DNA from: Temnopleurus reevesii
Taxonomy: Eukaryota > Echinodermata > Echinoidea > Temnopleuroida > Temnopleuridae
Length of the DNA: 64,000 nt
Assembly (NCBI GenBank): GCA_036244855.1
Contig: BQKZ01000514.1
Coordinates: forward strand, 50,081 to 114,080
Direction: 5' to 3'
In this document: positions 13,740 through 29,561 of the stretch, one piece after another
Numbering within the stretch: position 1 is the stretch's first letter
Layout: the number at the start of each line of letters is the position of its first letter
Notes under the pieces: model-generated
Told to the model about the DNA's origin: nothing
Databases searched by the model: none
What the model saw: the letters and a program-made list of their open reading frames with translations, nothing else
Translations under genes and position numbers: made by a program

Positions 13740-16700
13740 GTGAGTAGAAAATACACCTGGAAAAATCTTTTTGTTAAATCTTTTCCACTTTGGCTACCAG
13801 GGGTGCTTTACAATTCCTGCTATATTTTAATCATGTCCTGTTGTACTTGGGACATTGAAACAACACAAATGAGGTGAATCCCCACCCCTGTTATTTCATG
13901 GAATGGTCAAGATTTAACCTGGAATTTTATTGCTTCCCTTGTGGCATGAAAAGTTGTAAAATTTAAAATTTAAAATGGTATGTTAACATAGCATCAATAA
14001 AGAGAAAACAAACATACAAAATACACATAAATATTTATAAAATGGTTGGAAGGTCCTTGATAGAACTTATGGATAAAAAGGATTTGATTTGGTATATTGA
14101 ATATTTCTTGCTTGTTTCATCAGTATCACACTTCATACCTGCATATTTTTTCTTCAAAACAATACATGTACAGGTTTCAATATTTTTGTGGATTGTTCAT
14201 ATATGTTTGTCCAAATGATAATTTTGCAAATGTAGCAAACCCTATATTCATTGGCCAATATGCAGTGGTCAGTGCATTTTATCCTATCTTACCATAATAA
14301 TTCCTACGATAAATCCTAGAAAATGTAAGTTTATACAGTATCTCTTCTTTCTCTCAGGAGACGTAACAAAGATAGCCATCATCGGTGCATCACATCGCAG
14401 TGCCTATGATCCACATGTTTACTCACATCTAGATCAGTTACTATAAACCAAATGACAGGCAAACCTAGAGGGTGGTCAAACCTAACCCATCTCCGCAATT
14501 CAAGAAATCGAAGTGCCAAATTATTAAAATGTCCGTCCCCTTTGAAGATAATGCTGTATCTTGACCCATCCAGGACCGGGATTATTTTTAAATCAAATTC
14601 TATCACTATTCCTTTTCTAAATTGGCAACACAAAATTTTAAAATATCTTTTTAGAATGTTCCAATTAAATGCTATTTTTTATCATATTGAATCTTCTTCA
14701 AAAAGCGTTTTCAAAATTAAAAAGTTGTCGATTTGCATGGAAAATAATGATTTTTAAATGATGTCTGCATTAATGCCAATTAAACGATTCATGACCATTT
14801 TAGTGATTATGTTTATTAAAAAAATTCTCTGCGTCCAAGGACAAATGACGACAGAATGAAAATGGTCAGATTTAGTGTATATTTTTTTCTCTCTTTCTGC
14901 TCATGCATCTGGTATACTTTTAGGACACTACAAAGCTATTGAATCAAAACACAAAAGACGTGTTCTGTCGTCCTGAAAGGGTAAATTACGTAAGACCCAT
15001 TTGGGTGTGAAAAAATGATATTAATCAAGTAATTGGCGAATCTGTTTACCCCATTCCTTCCCACTTGTTTCTGAGATTCTGTATTAAGAGTTAAACTATT
15101 ATAAGTTCAAGCCAAATCCTGTTTGGTTTCATTGCATTCTATAATCAAGATTCCTCATCAGTTTCATTTTTAGTGGTAAGGTGCCAGTGTGTTTTGATGA
15201 TGTGGTATTATTCAACAGCAGGATTTCCCTGTAAATTGCCTAGATCACTGATACATCCAGACAGGTGTTTCATTCTTCAACAGCATACATTTAGTAGCAT
15301 AAGGCAAAAAATTGTTTTGATGCCTTCCGCTGACCGACCGACTGAAAATGGCATGACCTGAACTTTATTCTTATTATTTCTTTTTTGCATTTCACCCAAA
15401 TTAAAAAAAATCACAGTAAGATTTTTGAATGAACTTGTGAAATATGAGCTGAAAAGATATTTTTCAGATGCTCTTCAGCTTTTCATCCCCTTTTAAACCT
15501 TATTTTTCTCATGAATCGTTAGAATTATGTCAAACGACTGGCTTTTTTCTATGAAATAAAATGGCGTTGGAGGGCATCCAAAGAATTTCTTCACACTGTG
15601 GAGCTCTTATCATTTCACACATGTACATTTATCCTTCTGCCTTTTTTAACAGTTAACAAATAAATTCTGATATAAGGGGCTCATTTTAGGTTCGCAGACA
15701 ATTAATCCAGGGATACTCATATCATCAAATGTTATTATTACAGCAATTATAAGAATGATGGAAGTGGAAAATGCTCCCATGTGTCATTGCTATGCCTCAT
15801 TCATGTACATGTTATACACATTATCTTTAATCAATTAATTGATTTTTGACGAAGCTATTTTGGTAGATCAGCTGTTTGCATCGGCTTTCGCTGACAATAA
15901 CAATTTCTCTGAAGCTCCAACTATGAAGAGGCAATTGATATTTGTATCTTCAATAGAATCTGAGTAGTATACAGTCGCCAGCATGGCGTATACCGAGGTT
16001 AGCTTCTGTTTGCAATCTGAAGGAAAACATCAAGACAACTATTTTGGTTAAAAAATTATCATACAAATGTGGGTCTATGGGACACATGTTTTTCTCATTG
16101 AACCTCATTACATGTATACCTATATAACTGGAATTATTACATGTAGATCCAGTACACATTGTGAATTAAGTGTTCAGAAATATTAGCTCACTGCAACATT
16201 TTCATGAAATATGTACATGTACCGCCTTTATTATTTGTAGCATTCTGATAATTTGATTGAGTAGATTTTTATCACACTCACAGGCATTGGTTTCTTCAAG
16301 TATGTATTCCATCAATATTTACATTGACAAATAATTTTTGCTAGCAAAACCACGGAGTATGTTGATTATCAACAAAATCTAGAATATCTTTGATATTGTA
16401 CTCTATCTGTCTATTGAAAGGATTTGGGTGTAATGTCAGTTGCTAACAAGATCCGACAAGGTCTTATAGGCCTTGACATGTTATTCTTGCTTGCAATATC
16501 AGTCTGCTGATCTACATACATGTATGAGAAGGCTTGTAGACATGATCTAAGGTAGATGGTAAACTACTTCATATAGTCTGCAGATGCAGACCTAAAATAT
16601 GTTCTAATTTTACAACAGAGTCTGAACTAAAATACCACATGTATGTTGACTACTTAAAATATTTGCTTCTACATTGTAATGCCTTGTTTACACAAGGGAA

Positions 16701-17817
16701 GACTCGAGAAGCTAGGCTAGGTAAAATGCTTTTGATTTTAGTTCAGAGGTGTGCAAAATGAAAGCCTGTTGTCCAGACTAGCTTACATCCAGTGTGAGCG
16801 ATGTGTAAAATGTGATTATGCTTTCATCCAATCATCTATACTTGAGATTGCAAAGATAAACTTGTACACTAGAGTTTCAATTGCTGCATAAAACTACTTC
16901 TAGGACAAGATGAGTGTTAATGTAGCTAGATAAGTTCTTGATTTCTGCTATGTGTTTGATTGAGAAATAACAAGCCCAAAAGAACATAAAATGTAGGAGG
17001 GATATAATGCAATAATCATTGAAGTTTATACTGACTGATATTAATTTGTATTCTCAAATGTTTTCGTCAAATCAGCACCACAGGAAGTGTCATTTGGGGA
17101 TGATTAAGAATTGTCCTTGTATTGCAGATGTCAGTTGTCATTTTTTTGGTTTATATAATAATAATAATAATAATAATAATTACATTTATAAGGCGCTTTA
17201 TACAGGTGTTTCAAAGCACACAGGTGGTCTGTCTAATCATAATACCGGAAAAAAAAATCAATACATAGTACACAATTAATAGAAAAAACAAAATACTTAA
17301 TTATATTTGCTCATATTTTTTTTTTTTTTACTGATCAATGTGAATCAATTATGATTTATTTCAGGTCTAGCCTTCAAAGTTGGATTTATGATTATCTCTA
17401 ATAAAATTAAGAAAAAAATCTCTGTCAGGCGTCCCCCTCTTCCACAAAGAAAATATTGTTTGGTTTCTTCCACTGACTGGACATGATCATTTTTGAAATA
17501 TTATTATTTTTCTTAAACTTTTCGCTAGAATAAAAAAAAATCTGAGTAAAATTATGATCATAAACTTTTGAAATACAACCCAAAAGCTTTTATATTTTGC
17601 ATCTAATCCCTTCTAAATCTTATGTACACATAATGCATAAAAAAAAAGAATTAAGAACTTATTTTGAGCGACAGCTTTAATTTTTTTAATGGCATTCTCA
17701 GGCATCCGGACAGCTGTTCGGGCCTCATCACAATTCATTTGAATATGAAATAAAATGATCATCCTTCTTTTCCATCAATCAAATTATTCTTCCTATTGTG
17801 CTGATTCATTCTTTCAG
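13740..17817 (+). other. Intron, 4.1 kb
   Basis: The intron starts GTGAGT and ends TTTCAG. It is AT-rich and contains a fragment of a SINE or L2-like 3' tail (17152-17225), poly-A/T runs near 17310-17330 and 17530, and no recognised coding segment. Confidence 0.8.
17152..17225 (-). mobile_element. SINE/L2-like 3' tail fragment
   Basis: An (AAT)n run is followed by TACATTTATAAGGCGCTTTATACAGG-like sequence. On the minus strand this is the AAGCGCCTTATAAAT plus (ATT)n end typical of L2/CR1-mobilised SINEs. It resembles the tails of the fuller elements at 10568 and 61364. No tRNA head is visible. Confidence 0.5.
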
Positions 17818-17963
17818 TCATGTATAGATAACAATGAAGCAATGATGAGGTTACTGGTGGAGAAGGGGGCAGATGTTAATGTGACAGACAGGGAGTTATG
17901 GACACCTCTTCATGCAGCATCAACATGTGGACACAGACATCTCGCACAATTCCTTATTGGAAA
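17818..17963 (+). CDS. PPP1R16A/B: PPP1R16 exon: ankyrin repeats 2-3
   Basis: The acceptor is TTCTTTCAG and the donor is GTAAGT. The exon is 146 bases, starts on a codon boundary and ends after two bases of a Lys codon. It encodes SCIDNNEAMMRLLVEKGADVN, then TDRELWTPLHAASTCGH and HLAQFLIGK. Ankyrin landmarks are visible: GADVN at the repeat end, the TPLHAA helix start and the CGH turn. The TPLHAAATCGH block is a PPP1R16 family hallmark; here one Ala is Ser. An imperfect GAT/GGT microsatellite begins about 25 bases after the donor. Confidence 0.95.
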
Positions 17964-17984
17964 GTAAGTGGTATTTGGAATTAT

Positions 17985-18262
17985 AATGGATGTGGTGATG
18001 CTGCTGAAGATGGTGCTTGTGATGATGGTAGGTGATGGTGATTGTGGTGATGGTAGTGATAATGAGGTATTGGGATGGGGATGATGATGATGATGATGAG
18101 GAGGATGATGGGGATGATTATCTTGCCGAGCATGCTGCTGTTAGTGGTGGTGGTGGTGGTGGTGGTGGTGATGATGAGGATGATGATGATGATAATGATG
18201 ATGGTGATGATGATGATGATGATGATAATGTTGTTGATGATGATGATGATAATGATATTTCA
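17985..18262 (+). repeat. Imperfect GAT/GGT microsatellite
   Basis: About 280 bases are dominated by GAT, GGT and GAG triplets, with uninterrupted (GGT)n near 18145-18170 and (GAT)n near 18180-18250. Translation in forward frames gives Asp-, Met- or Val-rich strings that are artefacts. It lies 20-30 bases inside the intron after the donor at 17964. Confidence 0.9.
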
Positions 18263-21200
18263 AGTATGTCAAATTGCATTGCATCAAGATGAAAGTGGAT
18301 GAATTTTACGTCAAACAGGTGTGATGACTCTCATTTGTGAAATAAAGAGCTTTAGAATAGATATTCTTAAAGTTTGACAGATTTTATTCTGTTTCCCTTA
18401 TTAATTTTTTTTTAGGAATATAAGTTGCTAAAATACAACCATGGTCACTCCTTTATATGCTTCGACCAAGGAAAATTCTGCATTGTACAGCGCATGAAAC
18501 TATATTTAGATGTTCACTTGGTATGAAGGCCTACATGTATAAATACATGATTTGTAAGACGAGTATGAAAACACCTTCATTTGTTGGCATTAGCGCCTGT
18601 TAGGGGCACATTTTAAGAGGATTTAATGTTTAATCTAATTTAAGAGTGTGAGTCACATTGGTCTGGTGCCTGTGTGTTAATGCTCTCACATCATGACTGG
18701 TACTTATGTTTTTTTTTATTGTATTACAGGAAGCAAGAGGCCAACTAATGCAATCTCCTAATGTCTCATTGAAATTCATAATAATCCAATTTTATTGTAA
18801 TATTCTCAATACACAAATCCTTTACACATTTGTTATAAATGACCTACAGTAAAACTCTGTTTGCAGTGAACATTTGGCTGCAGTAGGTGATTACATCTTA
18901 AAACCATCTTTTGAACGTCTGAGACATCATATGTATATATTATATATATTCCTCCTAAAAGATTTCCATTCAAGCAGGCAGGAGAAGATTGGCTCTCTGA
19001 ATACAGAACTTTGCTCGATGTGTTAAAAAAACAATAGCGACATAGCCATTCTACAGCTATGGCATCTTGGCAAGGAAATTATAAATACTTGATGTTCTTG
19101 TAATAACGACTTTGTCATAATGGATTTCTCTTGAAATGCCGCAGGGGAAATGTCCATTCCATGCATTGAGAGTCTGGTTTAGCAAGAAAATAGCTCGAGG
19201 TGATAACATGCGCGCGTCGCCATAAAAATATGAAGATTGCATCAGTAAGAGATGGGTTTTTTTTCAACTTGTGCAGATTTGTATGACCATACAGACTCTC
19301 CTGTGATTTATCAAAATATGAATGATTAAATACTCTGAAGACATAATATGGGAAATACATAGAGAAAAGTGCATGGATCAAGTGTACACAGTTAACAAAG
19401 AGTTTAATTATACTGTAATTAAAATTAAAATTTCAAAAAGTTGAATGAGTAATCCTTTACAATCAGTGAATTCACATTTTATAAATTTTGGATCCAACAG
19501 GTTTGAATGGTTTATTTACCATTAAAAATCACTCCTCCAACATTTTAAGCATTGAATCAACATTTGAATTTTTAAGGGTAGTGAATGCATCAAGTTCTAC
19601 ATGAGATAAAGAGTTTGATTCCATGAAACTACAGCACCACCGGATCATAATTGCTACCCCGCATTCTTGACCAGGAATTGCACCGATTTACAGCCTATAG
19701 AAGCAATCTTGTTGAAATGCTACGTCTGTATAAATGTAGCACCAGTCTTGATCATTTCAGCAATGAGGATTGAGCGGATGTTGGTTTGAGATTGCTTTGA
19801 GATCAATGTTTTATTGGATGTATTGTATAAGATCAGAGGAGGAATGACAAGTAAAGCCTATTTGTGGGTATATCTTTAGAGGATAGCTACAGGAGGTTGG
19901 GATATGTGACTCAAATTGGTACTGACATAAAACCAAGCAAGAAATTGTTTTCCTGGTATCTCATCATAATTTTCTATGTATTTTAGCATGATTGCTATAC
20001 AAACATGTTTTGTTTAGCAAGTTATTCTAACAGAATTCTGCAGTAGAGTGACGACAATGTGTCCTCTGTTTAAAACTACTAGTCAAATGTTACAAGTTAA
20101 ATTGCCAAATAAATGATAGATAATAAACAAATGAATAAATAAATTATTTCCTGCCAGGGGTGAGTGGGGGGGGGGGGTTGCTGGTGATTAACATCAAATT
20201 TGTGTTTTTAGTTTTTACACATTACAGTAGATCGCACATATTCATGCTTCCTACTTCCTGAAAAGTATAACCCTAAAATGTACATTTTCTTGGGAAGAAA
20301 CGGTTTAAGTATGTTACAGATACCAATACCAAAGTAGGGCCTACATGTATAATAAACCACAACATACATATACAAAAAGATATTTGTGTATGACACATCA
20401 CTTGTAGATTCTATCCATGAATATGATGTAATTGACATTTAATAGGAAGATGCTAACTATTTCCTTAGTTCTAAGACAAGAAATTGTGTACATATGTGTA
20501 TAACGCTCATTTTGGATATTGATCAATGAGCGATACCAGTTTCTTCATGGGAATTTGTTATACAAGACCACATGTATGCATTGCCACTGTAGTCAAGACC
20601 TGTTTTTCAAGTAATTTACAACAGATTAATCTACTTTAATTTGAAATCATTGTAACAACCGGAATCCAAAAATTAGTCATTAACCCTACTCAATGAATGG
20701 TTGGTTATTAGAGTGTGTATGTAAATAAGTATTAACAACTAAAATTGTATGTATATGTAGTTTAATAAGTGAGAGCAAAGAGGAGAATTTTGAGAACTGG
20801 TAAGAAATTTCCCATTTTGGCATGTGACTTTGGGTTTGAGAGATGTCACATTGAGACATCAGTCTCAATTGCCTAGGGCAAGTACATGTAGGCAAGTAGG
20901 CAAGTGGGTATGTAAAGCCCTGTAACATTAATAAATCATTTCTCGAGGGGAATATGAAAGTAGCTTTCAATGCCATCACATTGATTATTTACAAACATAT
21001 ATAATATTTCATATAACATATCAAAGTGACAACACATTATAGGGTTATGATTGGTAATCATACCATAAATATATGTTTTGTGTGTGTTTGAGAGAACTGA
21101 ATTATCTCTAAAAGAAATTGATAGCATGAATATTTCATAAACAAATAGAAGTCAAACTTCATAAACAATATAGAAATCATTTTTAATGACCCTGCATACA

Positions 21201-21794
21201 TGTATACTAGTACATTTATGATTCATGATGAGTTTCTCTCCACATATTTATTTTCAATGCTAAAAGCCTTCCCGACCGGATTTGTAGGCGGTAAAAAGAC
21301 AGAACCAGCCTCTATCTAGTCCCTATACTCCTCAAATCCTTCCATCATGGTTCATTGGTCTGGATCTTGCATCCTCTTTTCTATTTCAACCTTTCTTCTT
21401 GACCTAATTTTGCAGGATTGCGGTGAGCCGCTGTGCTTGATCTAAAACTCAAATCAATGACTGTCGTCTCGCTTTTGGATGGCAAACCGTATTATCATGC
21501 TTCATTGAACATTATCATGAAAGATATTTCTTCTCGTTCTCCAAATTTTAGTTCAGAGAATATTTTGTAGTGAATGTAAAACCTGATATTTATTGTTTTA
21601 ATTGGTATAATACTGAACTGGAAAGCTTTGTGTCCATTAGATTACTAATTGCTTGTCAAATCTAGGTTATTGCAAACCATTACTACAAGACTAGCATACA
21701 CTTATTGAATAATTCCCAGTTTTCTTGTCATTTCGAGAGCATCATCATGCTCTATTTTTCACCATGTCTTGCAACGTGAGGTTGCAGTTTGGTA

Positions 21795-21890
21795 TGCATG
21801 AATATATTAATTATATTATTAATATATTAATATTAATAAATTAATAAATTAATATATTAATAAATTAATATATTAATTATATTAATGAAC
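21795..21890. repeat. AT-only palindromic tract
   Basis: The tract repeats words such as TTAATATATTAAT and TTAATAAATTAAT. These are self-complementary, so it can fold on either strand. It is probably simple-sequence expansion within the intron. Confidence 0.75.
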
Positions 21891-23013
21891 AGATTTTAAA
21901 GAAAGGCTATGCAATGTCCAAGTATCGGGGGCACAACATTTGAAAACAATCTTGGCAATCATATAGCAAATTTTCTGTAGCAATAATCAACTTATAGCTA
22001 TTCAAACTACTGAGATACTATGAAAATAAAAAGAGTTTAGTATACTGTTTAATTCCTCAAATTGTATTATGAACCAAAGGATAATTTGATAGTCAGAAAG
22101 AATTAATAATGTAATAATACTATCAAGAGTAGGATTTGTTGTTACATTTGTATTTCTATTTTATAATCTACATCATTGAATCTTTGTAGAAAAATGGTTA
22201 GTCTTTTAATGTAATCTCTTCTCAGGTTAATGACCGAAAAATGAATGTTCAGATAATTGAACAATATAATACTCAAATGTACCAAATTTATATTTGGAAG
22301 GCAGAATATTAAGTGAATAAGAATAACATCATCTGCATTGTGGGCTCTGGGTTGATATGCTATTTATAGCAGAATAGCATGTGTCAATTAAAATGAAAAT
22401 ATGTTTTGAACCAGTTTTTTTGCATTTCAGTACGTTCAATCTTCCTAATATAGGATTTTACTTATGACCATTACCCATCACAATAGAATATATCTACCAG
22501 AACTCCAGGCGATCATTAAATGGTTGCTTTCATTGCGGTTTCCAAGATGCTCATCTTCATATAGCCTCGTGGGAATAAGAAGCCTCTCGCTTTCAAGAAG
22601 ATGTATCGACAAATCATGACAATTATTGATGCCTGCCTGCCTGCCTGCATAGAATCGGCTTTGGCAAAGCTTGACATTTTCCACGTGAGACCGATGCTAA
22701 GACAAATCCTGCGTTTTAAAGAAAAAGGGTGAAGAATTTGTCGTGTACGATGCATTCCGTGAAGGTCATGATTATAAAACATGCATCTTAGAGATCAATA
22801 TTTTTGATGTACAATCAAATTTTCGTTTTAACCCAGAAATCCTCTTTTAAGGTATAAAAATATAACAATGCAGCTAATATGTAGGACACACATGCAAACA
22901 ATAGGATTATGACATTGTGTGCAATTTGGGTGCTGTCCATTCTTTTCAGGTTTCCAAGTCCATTGTCAAAGGTGCCCCTTCATTTGTTATCATTCTCTAT
23001 CCTGAAATTATTC

Positions 23014-23028
23014 TCCCCCCCCCCCCCN
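23014..23028 (+). other. Poly-C run with single N
   Basis: Fourteen C bases are followed by one N at 23028. This looks like an unresolved homopolymer call rather than a join between contigs, because no duplicated sequence flanks it. Confidence 0.8.
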
Positions 23029-26000
23029 ATAGGAACAGCCAATCCTCTCTAAATATTGCACTGGCTGTTTTAAATATTTTTTTAAGCACCATTAGTATCA
23101 CTTTTCTAGTCCAAATTGTAGAGATATAGGATGTAATTATTATTGAAACATTTTTTTCTCATCAATTTTGAAAAATCTTCTGATTGACGATGAAATAATG
23201 AATGACTGTCAGGTTTTGTAACATTAAGAAGAGGACACTATTGAGGAGTGTGTGAGGATTTCATAAACACAAATTAACAAAAATGCTATCCTTAAAAAAA
23301 TGAAAGCCTGTCAAAAGTCTGAGGAATATAAATAGTCAGTCTGTGTGTTTGCAATATATCTAATAGGATGACCCCTGTAGATTAAATGATGATTTTCAAT
23401 ATCCACCGATTTGTGTTTACTCTTATCGGATTTATTTTTAATTTATTCTCTTGTACTTTTAGATATTCTCATTTTCAAACATAAATAGTTGTATTTATTT
23501 AAATCAGTTTGCAATGATTTTGCATTATTAAAGAATGCATTAAACATTTCCCCGAATGTATCTTGGATAGCTATACATTGATTTGTATTCATAACATGCA
23601 ATATTTGTTTGTTATGCTTGAATACAGTTCATTGCTGATGATGGTCACGTATCATTTCTATGTACTTTGTTTCAGATGATCAAACAGACGAAGGCTGAGA
23701 AAGATTTAACCCTGTTGCTATGGTGTTTAATGATGCATATAATTGACTGGTCGTTAAGACTTCAGGGGAAACAATCAAGTTTGAATTGAATTTAGTGATA
23801 GTTTCATGGGACATGGTGGGACACTGTTCAAAGTATTTCGATCAATACTCTACAAGTAGTTACAGATGATCTAACTAATAAAGAAAGCAAAAATTACTTT
23901 TTAAACTATAAATGAAATTCATATTTCTTGTGCTAGATGATAAAGAATTGCTGTGAAGAGTTATAAATTACTTCTTAGTTGATGGATCAGTTCAGTTACT
24001 TATAGCATAGAACTATTGCAGGCCATAAATTAATCCACGGCAATCAAAAGTCAGACCTTGGATGGCCTACTGACTGGCCTTAGTACCTATTCTAATGACC
24101 TTGTAGATTTGCTTTTTTTACCCCTTTTTCTCTTTTTTTCTTTTCTCCTTTTTCATTTTATTTCTTTTTCCTTGCTTTTCTTTTTCCTTTTTCCTTTTTC
24201 CCATTTAATATTAGATTGTTCCATATTTGATTGTGGCCTTTCCCTTATTTAGAATATGAAAGTTTTAGGCCTGTAGACCAATTAGCCGATATTGATGTTC
24301 CCTGGCTTACTGTATAAATGCACAAGTTTATTTGAAGAATTGTTTTTCGGGTACTATGCTTACTTGATTTCAATCTGCCTACATGACAATGCTTTGATCA
24401 AACATTCTACAGTAAGAAAAATAATAATGTTAATTTTGTGGGAAAATGTATACAGGGACATCAATTAAAGCGTAGCATCCTTTTTTGTCTTTCAAGGCTG
24501 TCAAAAATGTAATTTGTGTCATCTATTGAAAATCAACGAGATATGAAAATCTAATTGTATGTTCCCTGTTTTAATATAATGTTTAAAATTATTTGTTCTA
24601 AATTTAGATCAAGTTCCCTCTGATACATTTCTTTTAATGCTGAGTCATATTGTGCAAGAGATCTTTGCCACCAGCTTGTCAATATTAGATTTTAATGGTT
24701 GAAATCTTTAAATCTCAAATGGTCAGTCCATCTTCTACATGATTTTTAGATTTGCTCCACATGGATACTCAAGATTTTTATTAATTTCACAGAAGAAGGT
24801 GCTTTTAAAGCTCTTTATCAGAATAGACTGGTCTAGTCAAAGGGAAATTTGTTGCCCTTGGCTGGATTTTATTTTGAAACAGTGCAACGGCTCATTTCAT
24901 TTCATTTCTATTTTTGATGTGCTATATATTTGCATAAAATTTGTGGAAAGAGTATAAAGCCTATGCTAATATTGGTATATGACATGGTTACAGCGACAAA
25001 TAATAACAAACACAAAATCAAAACACCATATGGCATGGGCTATAAACCATTGAACCATTGTTCAGGGTTCGGTGATTCTTCACCACATCGTTTATGAGAG
25101 AGAAAATTAATAACAGCAAAGTTTGAACAGAAAAAATGGAGATTCACAAGGATGTATATACAGTGAATTGAATAAAAAAACAAGCAATTGCAAAAGATAA
25201 AATTGTTTCTTTTATGGAATGGTCTTTTAACTGAACATCGTATTTTAACAAATTAATGGCCCACTTAGGGGAAGAAAAATTATCTTCTAAGTGCCATGTC
25301 ACTGGCCTTGAAGCTTGTCTGTGACTGAAAACTATTAAAGATGAGGGGGAAAATATTGACTATGAAGTAGTCTCTGGTTAGTTTTAAGCTCAGGAGAAAG
25401 AACCTTTTTGAAACAATTCTTTTAACATACCATTGATTCACATAAAGTCACTGAATTTGTGGGCCATATATTCTTTGCCATCCTCACAATCTCAAAAAGA
25501 GAAGAAATTATTTGGCATCAAAGCCTTTTAGGCCCACATGCCTACTCCCTAATGATTATTCATAACTTAGTATGCTCCCCTATCTGCATGGAATTGTTTG
25601 TCCATTTGTGCCTTGTAATTTTCGTTCATTCTTTCAAAACTAAAATACAAAAATAGTTCTATAACAAGCCTCCATAGCTCTAATTCTCCAGATGCAGACG
25701 TCAAAATCGAATTTGGGTGTTTAACATGCACTTGCAAAGGAGCTCTTAAGAGTCACAAATTAGATTCCACTTGATTTAATTAATTGCCACTGATGATAAA
25801 TAGGTCGTAGTAGTGGTGGGGGTGGATTTGCTATTCCTTGGGAAGGCATTTAAATGCTCCCTGGGTGATTGTGTAATGAGGCAAAGTAATTGCGCAAACC
25901 AATTGATGCAGAATGGAAGACACGTGTGTGCATGTCTGTGTGGTATGCAGAGGAAGATGGATGGAGAGAATTCAAGAAAAAAATTGTCTTGGTGAATATT

Positions 26001-26585
26001 GTCTGCAGTGTTTCATGAATGAATGGAGAAGTCAATAAAAATCCCAATATCAATTTGGATTGCTTCAATGGACTTGAAACATGCAAAATTGATACCACAC
26101 GTGCATTGAATCAAGTCAAAGATATTGGAAAGAATGGAAAAAAACTTACTGGAGCATCTAATTGTTTTCTTTTTGGTCATGCGCAGTGCTAAATTATCAT
26201 TCAATATCTAATGAAGATGATAGATCTGATTTAAAAGGCAACATGTATCGAAGACACCTGCATAGCATGAAGCCAAATGTCAAGGGTATCTGTAGAAATT
26301 ATGAGAGCAAAATTAATGTAGCATATTATGGAAAGAGAGGATGTAAACTATTTGCATGTGCAATGACGTATTGATAAATTTAACCAGTTGTTTCAAGATG
26401 TTTTTTTTTTCAAAGTGTTTTTTTTTCTTCCAATGAATGGATCAATGAAATTCGACTTCTCAAAACATCTTTTTAGAAAACTGTTTGAGAATACAATGGT
26501 ATTCATGCTACATGTATAGATGAGATGTGTATATGTATTGCAAGTATCTCATCTGCATGACGACATAATATTGAAAGGTCAAGTA

Positions 26586-26680
26586 AGCCGGTGTATGCTG
26601 GGCTAAAGCCAGGGTAATAATAAGCACTCAGCAGAGTGGATGTACTATATAAATTGCATCTATTATTATTACAATAATTC
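26586..26680 (+). mobile_element. 3' fragment of tRNA-derived SINE
   Basis: GGGCTAAAGCCAGGGTAATAAT, then GCAGAGTGGAT, then ACTATATAAATTGCATC and an (ATT)n tail match, in reverse, the body and tail of the element at 61364-61554. The tRNA-like head is missing, so this is a 5'-truncated copy. Confidence 0.65.
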
Positions 26681-26778
26681 ATAATTGAGCAAGACATGCT
26701 CTGAACCGTTTGTATCAGTGACATGAATCTATTCTAATGTCAAATGTAGAATATTCCCTACAGGTATTAAAATATTGA

Positions 26779-28730
<1,952 letters not shown>

Positions 28731-28855
28731 GTATCACGCAAGAACAAATAGATGAACTGAGAGAAATAGTTCCAAATCAGATGTTGCAAGGAATGCAGGA
28801 GATGTACAAGAATGGTGAAGACTTGGAAACGAGAGACAGTGTAGGAGCCACACCT
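28731..28855 (+). CDS. PPP1R16A/B: PPP1R16 exon: linker between ankyrin blocks
   Basis: The acceptor is ACTTCTACAG and the donor is GTAAGT. The exon is 125 bases, entered in phase 1 (G+GT gives Gly) and ending on a codon boundary. It encodes GITQEQIDELREIVPNQML, then MQEMYKNGEDLETRDSVGATP. GITQE followed by a helical linker and the GATP start of the next ankyrin repeat is the family arrangement. Vertebrate members have LLHIA after GAT, whereas here the junction gives TPLHIA, closer to the ankyrin consensus. Confidence 0.95.
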
Positions 28856-29435
28856 GTAAGTTGGATTGCTATTCACTAGGAATTCAAAGCACAAGAAACT
28901 GAACAAAGTTAACATCCCCCCCATTCCAGCGAACAAAATAAATGAGCTTTCCTGTTTTTTAGAACTCTTTTACGTTTCTTTAGAGAATAAAAATGGAAGG
29001 GGGATTTCATTGGTACACTTGAGCCAATATATAGTCTTGCATATTTGTCCAAATACTTTGTCTATCAAAGTCGGAGTGACAGCCTTTGAAGTAAATTTCA
29101 TTCTATTGAAGCAAATAATTGCCATTATGTCCGAGACAACTTACTTAATTTTTTATTTCAAGTTGTGTTGTTATTGTATTGGGTGTGATGTCTCTAGACT
29201 GTAAACAAAAATTCTAAACGAATTACAAATTTGATATTTTGGCTGGTGTTCAAATACGCTACTGTTTTCAGCATTTTTTTCGTTTATCAGTCTCACATTG
29301 AAGTAGCAAAAAGTTTTAAGAGGGCGATGTATTACTTTGTAATGAAACACTTACAATTAAAAACAAGATACTACAAGTGCAGTATTGAGTATTATATTTT
29401 CATCTATTGCTTTCATTTATTTCTATTAATTTCAG
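28856..29435 (+). other. Intron, 0.58 kb
   Basis: The shortest intron of the gene, GTAAGT to ATTTCAG. It is AT-rich with no repeat or coding segment noticed. Confidence 0.85.
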
Positions 29436-29561
29436 CTTCATATTGCAGTAGCGAATGGTTACGAGAAGGTGGTGCAGTACCTGCTAAGTCATAATGTAGA
29501 CTATGCAGCACGAGACAAAGATGGTTGGCAGCCTATCCATGCAGCAGTGTGCTGGGCACAG
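29436..29561 (+). CDS. PPP1R16A/B: PPP1R16 exon: ankyrin repeat 4 and start of 5
   Basis: The acceptor is TTAATTTCAG and the donor is GTAAAT. The exon is exactly 42 codons. It reads LHIAVANGYEKVVQYLLSHN, then AARDKDGWQPIHAAVCWAQ. The DGWxPxHAAxxWxQ block is strongly conserved in PPP1R16 proteins. Here the usual Leu before HAA is Ile, and the family Gly after Trp is Ala (CWAQ rather than WGQ). Confidence 0.95.

Noticed and set aside
18032..18302. Asp-rich and Met-rich open frames
   Set aside because: Products of the GAT/GGT microsatellite.
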